64,000 nt of DNA from positions 1,005,001 through 1,069,000 of the forward strand of contig NZ_FNSK01000001.1 of the NCBI RefSeq assembly GCF_900105075.1, written 5' to 3'. Below, in pieces: positions 53,197 through 61,642 of the stretch. The stretch is from Rhodobacter sp. 24-YEA-8 (GTDB taxonomy: Bacteria; Pseudomonadota; Alphaproteobacteria; Rhodobacterales; Rhodobacteraceae). Position numbers and translations under genes: made by a program. The first letter of the stretch is position 1. Every line of letters starts with the position of its first letter. The notes below the pieces were generated by a model that worked only from the letters and a program-made list of their open reading frames with translations, was not told where the DNA came from and made no database searches.

Positions 53197-53346
53197 TCAG
53201 ACGATTCGCGCAACCATGGCGGGTATATGGCTGCGGATCCCGGCGAAGGCCTGCCGGCTTACCCGTTTGCGACAGTGTAACCACAGCGCATCGCCCCGCC
53301 TTTCATAGACCCACTTCGCCCGGCCATACCCCGCAGCCGTAATCAC
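53197..53346 (-). CDS. Small basic hypothetical protein, 49 residues
   Basis: From a GTG: VITAAGYGRAKWVYERRGDA, LWLHCRKRVSRQAFAGIRSH, IPAMVARIV. Rich in Arg and Trp, with protein-like composition. No strong ribosome binding site. It lies 40 bp upstream of the 71-residue gene. Confidence 0.4.
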   Translation of the reverse strand: MITAAGYGRAKWVYERRGDALWLHCRKRVSRQAFAGIRSHIPAMVARIV

Positions 53347-53444
53347 CCCGACGCGCGGATCACTGCGTCAACTCGCCGGGGCCCGCCTGGCGGCGCGAAT
53401 GGGCGGGACTGTGGGGAGCGGGAAACAGCGGGATAGCGGAGGCC

Positions 53445-53645
53445 TTATTCGATCTCGAGAGGGGCTGAAACCGGAGCGTCATTCGGCATGTCCGGAGCGT
53501 TCAGGCTATCAGGATCTCTCTCCTGGACGTCCGAATGCCAGAAGACCCGCAGGACGAAGAACAGGACGACGATGACGGCCACCACTATGGCGAAAATCAC
53601 CGCAGCCTTCTCGCGGTGTCTTGTTGGCGGTGTCGGCGGCTTCAT
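53445..53645 (-). CDS. Small single-span membrane protein, 66 residues
   Basis: AAGGAAT precedes the ATG. MKPPTPPTRHREK, one strong membrane helix (AVIFAIVVAVIVVLFFVLRV), then an acidic/proline tail (DPDSLNAPDMPNDAPVSAPL). Orientation with the basic end inside is expected. Function unknown. Confidence 0.65.
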   Translation of the reverse strand: MKPPTPPTRHREKAAVIFAIVVAVIVVLFFVLRVFWHSDVQERDPDSLNAPDMPNDAPVSAPLEIE

Positions 53646-54084
53646 TGGTATTCCTTCCCTGGTGTCCGGAACATAACGAAGGACCGCCGCCACTGGTTTC
53701 ATGGCCTGCTGGCATAGGTGTCAATCCGCCGGTTCTCTGGTGAGATGGGGGATGCATGATCAGGTCCGACAGAGGGCGCGGGCAGGGACGACGCTCAAAC
53801 GAGAGGCCGCCGGATTGCCGGGGGCGTTCTGTTTATAATGATTCCCCGACACCCTCCTGGCATGCCAGGGTGATCTCGGCCGCCAAGTCTAAGATAGCAA
53901 CCATGAAAGCGGATGTCGGCGCGCATGAGCGACTGTCAAAAGCTGGGTAGCAGATTTCTGTCTGGTCAGGCCCCGGCTCCGGCACTCGCGTGTCGGCGCC
54001 ACCTTTGGAATCATTTTGGCGGGGATCTTTATCCCAGGCACTACCGGCCCCGTCATTCGGCACCGGCATTACAGACTGAGCAGT
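53646..54084. other. Stretch without a confident gene at the island's right edge
   Basis: 439 bp. It holds a GCCGGATTGCCGGGGGCGTT string like the terminator at 35225 and a minus frame (TRVPEPGPDQTEICYPAFDS) with no start signal. Probably non-coding boundary sequence. Confidence 0.4.
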
Positions 54085-54342
54085 TCAGTCCTGCGCGGGA
54101 AGGCTGTTCGCGCCGCGCCGGATCAGATGGCGGGTCACAGCGGCGTCAGCCTGTGCCTCAAGATAGTCATGCCCGGCACCGGCGCAGAAATGCGGCAGAT
54201 CGATCACTGCCATCCGGTCCGTGGTGCTTACCCGTAAAACCTCGCCCGGTTCCATCGCCAGCAGACGTTTGCGCGCTTTCAGCACGGGGAGGGGGCATAG
54301 CAGCCCCTCGCAATCGAGTTCATGGTCATACTGCGCGGTCAT
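54085..54342 (-). CDS. tusA: TusA-family sulfur carrier protein
   Basis: 85 residues. DCEGLLCPLPVLKARKRLLA carries the Cys-Pro-x-Pro active site near residue 17; VLRVSTTDRMAVIDLPHFCA and HDYLEAQ follow. TusA proteins pass persulfide sulfur to tRNA thiolation or other acceptors. Divergent from ccdA; in Rhodobacterales tusA and ccdA are often neighbours. Confidence 0.88.
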   Translation of the reverse strand: MTAQYDHELDCEGLLCPLPVLKARKRLLAMEPGEVLRVSTTDRMAVIDLPHFCAGAGHDYLEAQADAAVTRHLIRRGANSLPAQD

Positions 54343-54432
54343 ATGGCGGTGATAGCGGGCTGCGACGGAATGTGACAGGGGAATGCCGTCAATGTGAGCG
54401 CATAGCGGATGACGCGCCCTCCGGCTATGGCT

Positions 54433-55200
54433 ATGAGTTTGACCATGTTTGGAATTGATCTCTTCGATGCAGGGCTGGGCCCGGCCACTTTCATCGCGCT
54501 GATCGCGGGGGTTTTGTCATTCCTCTCGCCCTGCGTGCTTCCGGTCGTGCCGCCATATCTGGCCTATATGGGCGGGATTTCTGTCGGCGAGATGAAAGAG
54601 GGAAGGGCAAGGCGCCGTATCCTCATCCCGGCTTTGTTCTTCGTGCTGGGCCTTTCGGTGATCTTCCTGCTTCTGGGATTCACCATGTCGGCCTTTGGTG
54701 CGTTCTTCCTGCAAAACCAGGTGATGTTCGCCCGGGTTGCGGGGGTGGTGATCTTCATTTTCGGCCTGCATTTCACCGGCATCATCCGCATCCCGATCCT
54801 TGATCGCGAGGCGCGGCTGGATGCGGGCGATCAGGGCGGATCTGCCTTTGGCGCCTTCCTTCTTGGGCTGGCTTTTGCGGCGGGCTGGACGCCCTGTATC
54901 GGGCCGCAGCTAGGCACCATCCTGTCGCTTGCGGCACAGGAGGGCTCGGTCACGCGCGGGACGTTCCTTCTGGGCGTTTACGCGGTGGGGCTGGGGCTGC
55001 CCTTCCTGATCTCTGCCCTGTTCATCGAGCGCGCTATGGGGGTGATGACCCGTCTCAAACGCCATATGAAATGGATCGAGCGCGCGATGGGTGCCCTGCT
55101 GCTGATCGTCGGCATAATGATGGTGACCGGGGCCTTTACCGATTTCAGCTGGTGGCTCCTGAACATTTTCGAGACACTCGGCCTGCCGGTGCCCGGATGA
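54433..55200 (+). CDS. ccdA: Cytochrome c biogenesis protein CcdA
   Basis: About 255 residues, six membrane segments. It carries electrons from thioredoxin across the inner membrane to reduce periplasmic cysteines for cytochrome c maturation. The two conserved Cys are in FLSPCVLPVVPPYLAYMGG and AAGWTPCIGPQLGTI. The start is uncertain among in-frame ATGs at 54409, 54427, 54433 and 54445; none has a strong ribosome binding site. Confidence 0.92.
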   Translation: MSLTMFGIDLFDAGLGPATFIALIAGVLSFLSPCVLPVVPPYLAYMGGISVGEMKEGRARRRILIPALFFVLGLSVIFLLLGFTMSAFGAFFLQNQVMFARVAGVVIFIFGLHFTGIIRIPILDREARLDAGDQGGSAFGAFLLGLAFAAGWTPCIGPQLGTILSLAAQEGSVTRGTFLLGVYAVGLGLPFLISALFIERAMGVMTRLKRHMKWIERAMGALLLIVGIMMVTGAFTDFSWWLLNIFETLGLPVPG

Positions 55201-55253
55201 TCCCTTAATCCTGCCCGATTTCTCCGGCAGACCGGGCCTTGCCGGAGGTGGGA

Positions 55254-56474
55254 ATGACTGATCAGCGACAGGGCGAGATTTTCCGCCGGAAGGTATTCTA
55301 CCTTCCCGGCTATGACCCGTTTCACCCGCGCCGCTACCGCGAGCTTTACCGCAAGGAAGGCACCGAACAGGCACGGCTTTCGGGCTATGATCTTAGCCTC
55401 AAGCCGAAAAAGGCCGGCGGCCCCTATGGCTGGCGTGTCGAGGCCACGATCGAGGGGCGCGCCGCCGAGACCGATATGGAGGTGCTGGTCTGGTCCGATA
55501 TCGTCAAAGGCTCGATGTCCGAGACGATCCCGGCGACCTATCTGCAGCTTTTCCGCACCGCCTGGGCCTATATCGGATCGGGAGCACTCTTCCGGCTGAT
55601 GCGGCTGCGCAAAGGCCCGATGATCGCGGCGCTGTACCCGATTGTCTTTCTGCTTTTGCAGCTGGGTGTCGCTTTGGGGCTGGCCTGGGCCGGATTTGCC
55701 CTGGTGGCGCATCTGTTGCATTGGGTGCCGGGCCTTCCGGTCGCGGGCGGCATCCTCTGGTATGTGCTTTATTGGTTCCGAAAGAAGGACAATAAGGTCT
55801 TTGCCTGGTATCTTATGCATGATTATGCCTATTCGGCGCAGTATAAGGGCGCCAACCCGCCCGAGCTTGAGGCACGGATGCGGGATTTCGGCAGGCAGAT
55901 CCGGGCCGCACTGTCCGGAGAATACGACGAGGTGCTGGTGATCGGCCATTCTTCGGGCGCGCATCTCGGCGTCTCGATTCTTGCCGATCTTTTGCACGCG
56001 GGCCTTCCCGCACCGCGCCCGGTTCTGTCGTTCCTGTCGCTCGGCCATGTGGTGCCGATGGTGTCGTTCCTGCCAGAGGCCACCCGCCTGCGCGCCGATC
56101 TGGCCTGGCTTTCCACCCGCGACGAGATCGCCTGGATCGATGTGACGGCCCCCGGCGACGGCTGTGCTTTTGCGCTATGCGACCCGGTTTCGGTTTCGGT
56201 CACGCCGCCCGAGGGCAAACGCTGGCCGCTGGTCATTTCCGCCGCCTTCACCCAGACGCTGAGCCCGGCCCGCTGGCGCGCTTTGCGGCGGCGCTGGTTC
56301 CGGCTGCATTTCCAGTATCTTTGCGCCTTCGACAATCTCGCGGGCAATCCCGACGAATATGACTATTTCCGCGTGACCGCCGGGCCGCAGACGCTGGGCG
56401 CGCGTTTCAAAACCCGCCACCCGTCGAAAAGCCGCATTGAAGCCACCGTCAACCGCTATAGAAACGTGGCGTGA
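55254..56474 (+). CDS. Membrane alpha/beta-hydrolase-like protein, unknown substrate
   Basis: 406 residues with GGAGGTGGGA before the ATG. The N-terminal VFYLPGYDPFHPRRYRELY is unusual for a hydrolase; two membrane segments occupy ~120-165 (AALYPIVFLLLQLGVALGLA, LPVAGGILWYVLYWF); then comes a lipase-type serine motif VIGHSSGAHLGVSILADLL near residue 230. Late Asp/His candidates (DNLAGNPDEYDYF, FKTRHPSKSR) could complete a triad. It overlaps the P450 gene by 4 bp, so the two are probably co-expressed, perhaps on a lipid-like substrate (inference). Confidence 0.75.
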   Translation: MTDQRQGEIFRRKVFYLPGYDPFHPRRYRELYRKEGTEQARLSGYDLSLKPKKAGGPYGWRVEATIEGRAAETDMEVLVWSDIVKGSMSETIPATYLQLFRTAWAYIGSGALFRLMRLRKGPMIAALYPIVFLLLQLGVALGLAWAGFALVAHLLHWVPGLPVAGGILWYVLYWFRKKDNKVFAWYLMHDYAYSAQYKGANPPELEARMRDFGRQIRAALSGEYDEVLVIGHSSGAHLGVSILADLLHAGLPAPRPVLSFLSLGHVVPMVSFLPEATRLRADLAWLSTRDEIAWIDVTAPGDGCAFALCDPVSVSVTPPEGKRWPLVISAAFTQTLSPARWRALRRRWFRLHFQYLCAFDNLAGNPDEYDYFRVTAGPQTLGARFKTRHPSKSRIEATVNRYRNVA

Positions 56475-57886
56475 GCAACGATCCCAAATCCTGCCCCTTT
56501 GCGGGGGCATCCGGGGCCCCTGTGCCCCCGAAACCCGCGGCCCGCGCCGAAAGGGTCTCGCTTCTGACCTATCTCAGGCTCTTTCGGCGCGACATCCTCT
56601 CGGCCCAGCCTGCGCGGCTTTACCGCGCCTGGATGGCCGAGTTCCGCACGCCTTTCTTCCGCTCCTATCTCTGCAATGACCCGAAGCTTGTCGATCTGGT
56701 GCTGAAGGACCGACCCGAAGATTTCCCGAAATCGAACCGGATCCGGGCGGGGCTGGAACCCCTTCTGGGCAATTCCGTCTTCGTCACCAATGGCGAGACC
56801 TGGAAGCGCCAGCGCCGCATCATCGACCCGGCCTTCGAGGGCGGACGCCTGCGCGACACGTTCCCCGCCATGGTGGCGGCGGGGCAGGCGGCGGTCGCCC
56901 GGATGCAGGATCTGACCCAGGGCGTCACGGGAACCGAGGTCGAGGTCGAAGAGGAAATGTCCCATGCGGCGGCGGATGTGATCTTCCGCACGCTGTTTTC
57001 GATTCCGATCGAACATGAGATCGCGGCCCGGGTCTTTTTTGAATTCCGCGCCTATCAGCGCACGCAGCCGATCCTGAACCTTGCGGCCTTCCTGCCGCTG
57101 CCCCGCTGGTTCCCGCGCCTGCATCGCAAGCGCACCCGGGCCTCGGCAAAGATGATCCGCGATCTGATCACCCGGCTGACAGATGCGCGGGCGGCTGAAA
57201 TCGCCGCGGGCACTGCCCCTGATGATCTCGCAACCAAAATCATGACCACCGCCGAACCCGTGACCGGAAAGCGCTTCACGCCCGCGGAAATGGTCGATCA
57301 GGTCGCGATCTTCTTTCTTGCCGGGCATGAGACCAGCGCCTCGGCGCTTGGCTGGTCGCTCTATCTGCTCGCGCTCAGCCCCGATGTGCAGGAGCGCGTC
57401 GCGGCCGAAGCGGCCTCGCTTGGCGCGGCCCCCGATTTCAGCGCCGTGAACCGGCTGCACTACACCCGCGATGTCTTTCGCGAGGCGCTGCGCCTCTACC
57501 CGCCGGTGCCGATGATGGTGCGACAGAACACGCGCGCCGAGACCTTCCGCGACCGCAAGGTCAGGCCCGGCGCCCAGGTTGTGCTCTCGCCCTGGCATCT
57601 CCAGCGCCATGAACGGCTCTGGGCGGAACCCGACGCCTTCTGCCCCGCCCGCTGGCAAACCAGCGAGGGCCGCCACTCCGCGCGCGAGGCATATATGCCC
57701 TTTTCCGCCGGCCCCCGCGTCTGTACCGGCGCCGGTTTCGCCATGGTCGAAGGCGTCCTCCTCCTCGCCATGCTGGTCCGGCACTTCCGCTTTGACCGCA
57801 TCGAAGGCGCCGACCCGGTTCCGGTGGCCCATCTGACGGTGCGCGCCGAAAACGGCATCCGCCTCCGCGTCACGCCCCGCGGCTAG
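56471..57886 (+). CDS. Cytochrome P450
   Basis: 471 residues from a GTG that overlaps the previous stop (GTGA). I-helix oxygen-activation motif FLAGHETSASALGW near residue 280, ExxR in VFREALRLYPPVPM, heme-binding Cys in PFSAGPRVCTGAGFAM near residue 420. No membrane anchor. The sequence resembles bacterial CYP4-like or CYP1xx-type fatty-acid or terpene hydroxylases, but the family number cannot be assigned by eye. No ferredoxin gene is adjacent. Confidence 0.93.
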   Translation: MSNDPKSCPFAGASGAPVPPKPAARAERVSLLTYLRLFRRDILSAQPARLYRAWMAEFRTPFFRSYLCNDPKLVDLVLKDRPEDFPKSNRIRAGLEPLLGNSVFVTNGETWKRQRRIIDPAFEGGRLRDTFPAMVAAGQAAVARMQDLTQGVTGTEVEVEEEMSHAAADVIFRTLFSIPIEHEIAARVFFEFRAYQRTQPILNLAAFLPLPRWFPRLHRKRTRASAKMIRDLITRLTDARAAEIAAGTAPDDLATKIMTTAEPVTGKRFTPAEMVDQVAIFFLAGHETSASALGWSLYLLALSPDVQERVAAEAASLGAAPDFSAVNRLHYTRDVFREALRLYPPVPMMVRQNTRAETFRDRKVRPGAQVVLSPWHLQRHERLWAEPDAFCPARWQTSEGRHSAREAYMPFSAGPRVCTGAGFAMVEGVLLLAMLVRHFRFDRIEGADPVPVAHLTVRAENGIRLRVTPRG

Positions 57887-57968
57887 AAAAGCCGGGCGCA
57901 TAAAAAAAACGGCGCGCAAAAAAAAAGGCACCCCGAAAGAGCGCCTCCCAATTTCTCCGACAGCAATT

Positions 57969-57994
57969 TCATCTGTCTCTAAATATCCCGGGGG
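57969..57994 (+). repeat. Dispersed intergenic motif, copy 3
   Basis: TCATCTGTCTCTAAATATCC then CGGGG, followed by two G/C hairpins (CTGCCAAAGGCAG; GGGGGCAGAGCCCCC) between the P450 gene and purS. Confidence 0.55.
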
Positions 57995-58046
57995 AGTCTG
58001 CCAAAGGCAGGCGGGGGCAGAGCCCCCGTGCCCGGCCAACCAGATC

Positions 58047-58286
58047 TCAGAGGATCTCGACCTTGTAGCCTTCGATCACCGTATTCGCGAGCAGCTTCTC
58101 GCACATAGCCTTCACATCGGCCTCGGCGGCCGCCTTGTCATTCGCCGTGAGGTCCAGTTCGATGACCTTGCCCTGGCGCACGCCTTCCACACCGGCAAAG
58201 CCAAGCGCGCCAAGCGCATGGCGGATCGCCTCGCCCTGGGGATCGAGAACGCCGTTTTTCAGCATGACGGTGACGCGGGCTTTCAT
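58047..58286 (-). CDS. purS: Phosphoribosylformylglycinamidine synthase subunit PurS
   Basis: 79 residues, full length. Small structural subunit that bridges PurL and PurQ in step 4 of purine synthesis. KARVTVMLKNGVLDPQGEAI, then VRQGKVIELDLTANDK and CEKLLANTVIEGYKVEIL are typical. It follows purC by 69 bp on the same strand; purQ/purL are expected further left but are not here. Confidence 0.95.
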   Translation of the reverse strand: MKARVTVMLKNGVLDPQGEAIRHALGALGFAGVEGVRQGKVIELDLTANDKAAAEADVKAMCEKLLANTVIEGYKVEIL

Positions 58287-58355
58287 CGGGGCCTCCGGTG
58301 GCTCAGGGGAATCTCGCGCCCCTGATAGCCAGGGCGCGCGAAGGGGGCAATCGCT

Positions 58356-59132
58356 TCAGTTGATCAGCGAGGGTTTCGAGACATGGGTGACATTCGAGGG
58401 CAGAACGCCGATGCGCCGCGCCAGTTCCGCATAGACATCGGAAAGTGGCCCCGGTTCGGGCACCGACCCATCGGCGCGTTCGGGCTGGCGCAGATCCCAC
58501 AGCGTCATGGAATCCGGGCTGATCTCATCGGCGAGGATCAGCCGCATATAATCGCCATCCCAGACCCGGCCGATCTCGATCCGGAAATCCATCAGCCGCA
58601 CGCCTACGCCCAGCATGACGCCCGAAAGGAAGTCATTCACCCTGAGCGCCAGCTCGACCATATCGTCGAGATCCTGCTGATTGCCCCAGCCAAAGGCGAT
58701 GATGTGTTCTTCGGTCACCAGAGGCGTCCCGAGTTTCTCATCCTTGAAGTAATATTCCACGATCGGGCGCGGCAGGCCCATGCCTTCGGGGATACCCAGT
58801 CGCTCAGAGATCCCGCCGGTCGCGAAATTCCGCACGAGGATCTCCAGCGGAATGATCTCGGCCATCCGCACCAGCTGCTCACGCATGTTCAGGCGGCGGA
58901 TGAAATGGGTCGGAACCCCGATATTGTTCAGCCCGGCCATGAAGAATTCCGACAGCCGGTTGTTCAGCACACCCTTGCCTTCCGAGGCCGCAGAGATCGG
59001 TGCGACATTGGCGCCGCTGCCGGCTTCGGGGCCGTTCTCGTCATCCTTGAAATACTGGATCAGCGTGCCCGGTTCCGGTCCTTCGAACAGGATCTTGGCC
59101 TTGCCCTCATAGACCTTCTTGCGACGTGCCAT
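58356..59132 (-). CDS. purC: Phosphoribosylaminoimidazole-succinocarboxamide synthase
   Basis: 258 residues. It makes SAICAR from CAIR, Asp and ATP. Signatures: RKKVYEGKAKILFEGPEPG, GVLNNRLSEFFMAGLNNIGV, EYYFKDEKLGTPLVTEEHI and ADEISPDSMTLWD. Full length with a normal start. First of the purC-purS pair. Confidence 0.97.
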   Translation of the reverse strand: MARRKKVYEGKAKILFEGPEPGTLIQYFKDDENGPEAGSGANVAPISAASEGKGVLNNRLSEFFMAGLNNIGVPTHFIRRLNMREQLVRMAEIIPLEILVRNFATGGISERLGIPEGMGLPRPIVEYYFKDEKLGTPLVTEEHIIAFGWGNQQDLDDMVELALRVNDFLSGVMLGVGVRLMDFRIEIGRVWDGDYMRLILADEISPDSMTLWDLRQPERADGSVPEPGPLSDVYAELARRIGVLPSNVTHVSKPSLIN

Positions 59133-59367
59133 GGTGACCTTTGTACAGACAATGACGAAAGGGGCGGCTCAGCCACCCCGGAGGTTTCCCGGCCTATAGC
59201 TGAGCCCCCAGGCGGGGGCAAGCGGGCAGGGGCGCCGCGAGGGGGCAGGCGGTGCTGCGCCGGGCAAAATTTGCCGCAGGCTTTCTTCTTGCAGGTGCCA
59301 GGGGGGATGATCATATGGAAGATGAGACCATGAAAACCATGACCCGGACAGGGAGCTGAGAGATTAC

Positions 59368-59682
59368 ATGAGCACTTTTGACGACCGCGAAAACGCATTC
59401 GAGGCCAAATTCGCGCATGACAGCGAGATGCAGTTCCGGGCCGAGGCGCGGCGCAACAAGCTTGCCGGCCTCTGGGCGGCAGAGCTTCTCGGCAAATCCG
59501 GCGATGATGCCAATGCCTATGCGCTGGACGTCGTGGCGGCTGATTTCGACGAGCCGGGCATTGAGGATGTGGTGCGCAAGCTCGCCGCCGATCTGGGGGA
59601 CCGGGTGAGCCCCGACCAGATCCGCGCCAAGCTGACCGAGCTTCTGCCGGTGGCCAAGGCGCAGCTGCTGAACGAAGTCTGA
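59368..59682 (+). CDS. F1-ATPase inhibitor zeta subunit (DUF1476)
   Basis: 104 residues. STFDDRENAFEAKFAHDSEM at the N-terminus is the inhibitory, intrinsically flexible part; the helical bundle follows (RNKLAGLWAAELLGKSGDDA, YALDVVAADFDEPGIEDVVR). In Paracoccus the zeta subunit blocks ATP hydrolysis by F1Fo. It is specific to alphaproteobacteria. Divergent from purC across ~235 bp. Confidence 0.92.
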   Translation: MSTFDDRENAFEAKFAHDSEMQFRAEARRNKLAGLWAAELLGKSGDDANAYALDVVAADFDEPGIEDVVRKLAADLGDRVSPDQIRAKLTELLPVAKAQLLNEV

Positions 59683-59700
59683 GGACTGGTTTTCTCAGGA

Positions 59701-59772
59701 GGCTCTGCGTCAGCGCAGAGCCGGCATAAAAGAACGCCGCGCCGGAAATCAGTGCCCCGACGCGGCGTTTTG
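59701..59772 (+). terminator. Double hairpin, terminator after the zeta subunit gene
   Basis: First a perfect hairpin GGCTCTGCG-TCAG-CGCAGAGCC (59701-59722), then ACGCCGCG (59734-59741) paired with CGCGGCGT (59761-59768) followed by TTTTGC. The second is the likely terminator. Confidence 0.75.
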
Positions 59773-59881
59773 CGTGGATCTGGTGTCGGGAAAGCGATTG
59801 TGCGGCCAGCGGCACCATGTCAGGAACAGGATCAGCACCGCCGCCCGTGAGGCGACGCAATCTGTTAAGAAAGGGTGCCCG

Positions 59882-60913
59882 ATGACCAATGATGCCCCAA
59901 AGAAGAATGACCTGCTGAGCCAGCTGCTGGCCGAGCGGGACTGGCTGATGGCCGATGGGGCGACCGGCACCAATCTCTTCAATATGGGGTTGGAATCGGG
60001 CGAACCGCCGGAGCTGTGGAATGTCGACCGCCCCGATAATATCCGCACGCTCTACCGCAATGCGGTCGAGGCAGGATCGGATATCTTCCTGACGAACACC
60101 TTTGGCGGCAATGCCTCGCGGCTGAAATTGCATAATGCGCAAGGCCGCGTGCATGAGCTGAACAGGGTCGGTGCGGCTTTGGGGCGTGAGATCGCCGATG
60201 CCTCGGGGCGCAAGGTGGTGGTGGCGGGCTCGGTCGGGCCGACCGGCGATATTTTCGAGCCGATGGGCACCCTGACCCATGCGCTCGCGGTCGAGATGTT
60301 CCATGAACAGGCCGAAGGGCTGAAGGCCGGTGGCGCCGATGTTCTCTGGGTTGAGACCATCTCGGCGCCGGAAGAATACCGCGCGGCGGCCGAGGCTGCG
60401 AAACTTGCGGGCATGCCCTGGGTCGGGACCATGAGCTTTGATACGGCAGGCCGCACCATGATGGGGGTGACTTCTGCCGCGATGGCAGAGCTGGTCGAGA
60501 AACTCCCCGAGGCGCCGCTGGCCTTTGGCGCGAATTGTGGCGTGGGGGCCTCGGATCTGATGCGCACGGTGATGGGCTTCATTGCCACCGGGACCACGCG
60601 ACCGGTTGTGGCAAAGGGGAATGCCGGGATCCCGAAATATCACGACGGCCATATCCATTATGACGGCACGCCGGAACTGATGGGGGTCTATGCTGTGATG
60701 GCCCGCGATGCCGGGGTGAAGATCATCGGCGGTTGCTGCGGCACCATGCCCGAGCATCTGAAAGCGATGCGGCGCGCGCTGGAAGAAACGCCGCGCGGTC
60801 CGGCCCCGAGCCTGGAAGACGTAGCTGCAAAGCTGGGCGGGTTCTCTTCCGTGTCAGATGGCACTGACGGTGAAGGCCCGGCCAAACGGGAACGTCGCGG
60901 CCGGCGCGGCTGA
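59882..60913 (+). CDS. bmt: Betaine-homocysteine S-methyltransferase
   Basis: 343 residues of the homocysteine methyltransferase family. WLMADGATGTNLFNMGLESG opens the barrel, AGSVGPTGDIFEPMG follows, and the zinc cysteines are in FGANCGVGA and KIIGGCCGTMPEHLKAM. It transfers a methyl group from glycine betaine (or a relative) to homocysteine, giving dimethylglycine and methionine. The start at 59882 has AAGAAAGGG upstream. The C-terminal ~20 residues are basic and low complexity. Functionally it may connect to the demethylase and C1 genes at 3-1157 and 25110-27382. Confidence 0.88.
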   Translation: MTNDAPKKNDLLSQLLAERDWLMADGATGTNLFNMGLESGEPPELWNVDRPDNIRTLYRNAVEAGSDIFLTNTFGGNASRLKLHNAQGRVHELNRVGAALGREIADASGRKVVVAGSVGPTGDIFEPMGTLTHALAVEMFHEQAEGLKAGGADVLWVETISAPEEYRAAAEAAKLAGMPWVGTMSFDTAGRTMMGVTSAAMAELVEKLPEAPLAFGANCGVGASDLMRTVMGFIATGTTRPVVAKGNAGIPKYHDGHIHYDGTPELMGVYAVMARDAGVKIIGGCCGTMPEHLKAMRRALEETPRGPAPSLEDVAAKLGGFSSVSDGTDGEGPAKRERRGRRG

Positions 60914-60958
60914 CAGCTGCCGGTAACGCCTGCACCTGTAACGCCTGATCAGGATACC

Positions 60959-61039
60959 GACGCGCCGCCAGGAAACTGGCGGCCGTTTTCTTTGCAGAAA
61001 ACGGCCAAATTCCTTTCTGAAAGGAATTTGCGGCGCGTC
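60959..61039. terminator. Composite inverted-repeat element between convergent genes
   Basis: Outer arms GACGCGCCG (60959-60967) and CGGCGCGTC (61031-61039) enclose two perfect hairpins: GGCCGTTTTC/GAAAACGGCC (60981-61006) and AAATTCCTTTC/GAAAGGAATTT (61007-61029). It could fold as a three-way junction. Position between bmt (+) and 61062-61286 (-) suggests bidirectional termination, but the T run is weak. Confidence 0.6.
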
Positions 61040-61061
61040 TGGCGCCGGGCTTGCGACAAGG

Positions 61062-61286
61062 TCAGCGGCGTTTGGGTTTGCCGCCCTTGCTGCCTTCTTC
61101 CGTCATCAGCCGGGCGGCCTCGGCGGCAGCGCGCAGCTCTTCTGCGATCTCTTCCGCCTCTTCGGGGTCGAAATCCAGCGGCAGTTCGATCCCGCCTTCG
61201 GCCTCGATATAGATCCGCACCATACCGGCATCGGTCGGCCCGATCTGGATATTGGCGGCGATGTCGCTTTGTTTGTTGATGCCCAT
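61062..61286 (-). CDS. DUF6324 family protein
   Basis: 74 residues. GINKQSDIAANIQIGPTDAG, MVRIYIEAEGGIELPLDFDP and EAEEIAEELRAAAEAARLMT, with a basic tail. Conserved small cytosolic protein in Rhodobacterales; function unknown. Next to tRNA-His, which is on the same strand upstream. Confidence 0.8.
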   Translation of the reverse strand: MGINKQSDIAANIQIGPTDAGMVRIYIEAEGGIELPLDFDPEEAEEIAEELRAAAEAARLMTEEGSKGGKPKRR

Positions 61287-61390
61287 GGCGGCTCAGGCTC
61301 CCGGATGAGACTTTTCTGCCCGTGAGTTTCCGCCCCGCAGGGCGTTACCTGCAAGAAATATCGCCACTGGGCGCGTAAAAGGGAGGAATG

Positions 61391-61467
61391 GTACCGACAC
61401 CCCGGCTCGAACGGGGGACCCCCAGATCCACAATCTGGTGCTCTAACCAACTGAGCTATGTCGGCAC
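61391..61467 (-). tRNA. tRNA-His (anticodon GTG)
   Basis: TGCCGAC pairs with GTCGGTA with the extra 5' G opposite C73, as required for histidine tRNA. Anticodon loop TTGTGGA in a CCAGA/TCTGG stem; T arm CCCCG-TTCGAGC-CGGGG. The CCA end is not fully encoded. Confidence 0.95.
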
Positions 61468-61642
61468 TTGGCGGTTGATTAGCGCCCGGCTGCGGATATT
61501 GCAAGGGCAGAGCGGCAGGAATTTTCACCCGGGCCAAAACAGGCCCTGCGGGCAGGGCCGCGCCTCTTCCGGGCTTGCCCTGCGCCGGACCTCAGCTATT
61601 TTCGCCCCTCCTGTCTTATCGGTTTCGTCTCGGAGGATTCGT

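Noticed and set aside
30000..54000. CRISPR array
   Set aside because: The repeats in the island are few, long and unevenly spaced, with genes between them; no short regularly spaced repeats were seen.
56456..58039. 527-codon open frame opposite the P450 gene
   Set aside because: Antisense shadow; the P450 motifs on the other strand are complete.
59773..59881. SAM- or SAH-binding riboswitch before bmt
   Set aside because: I compared the leader with the SAM-II, SAM/SAH and SAH consensus elements as I remember them and found no convincing match; only a terminator and a GTTAAGAAAGGG ribosome binding region are clear.
59060..60757. 565-codon open frame opposite bmt and the zeta subunit gene
   Set aside because: It spans two well-recognised genes on the other strand and is Arg/His/Pro-rich, so it is not credible.
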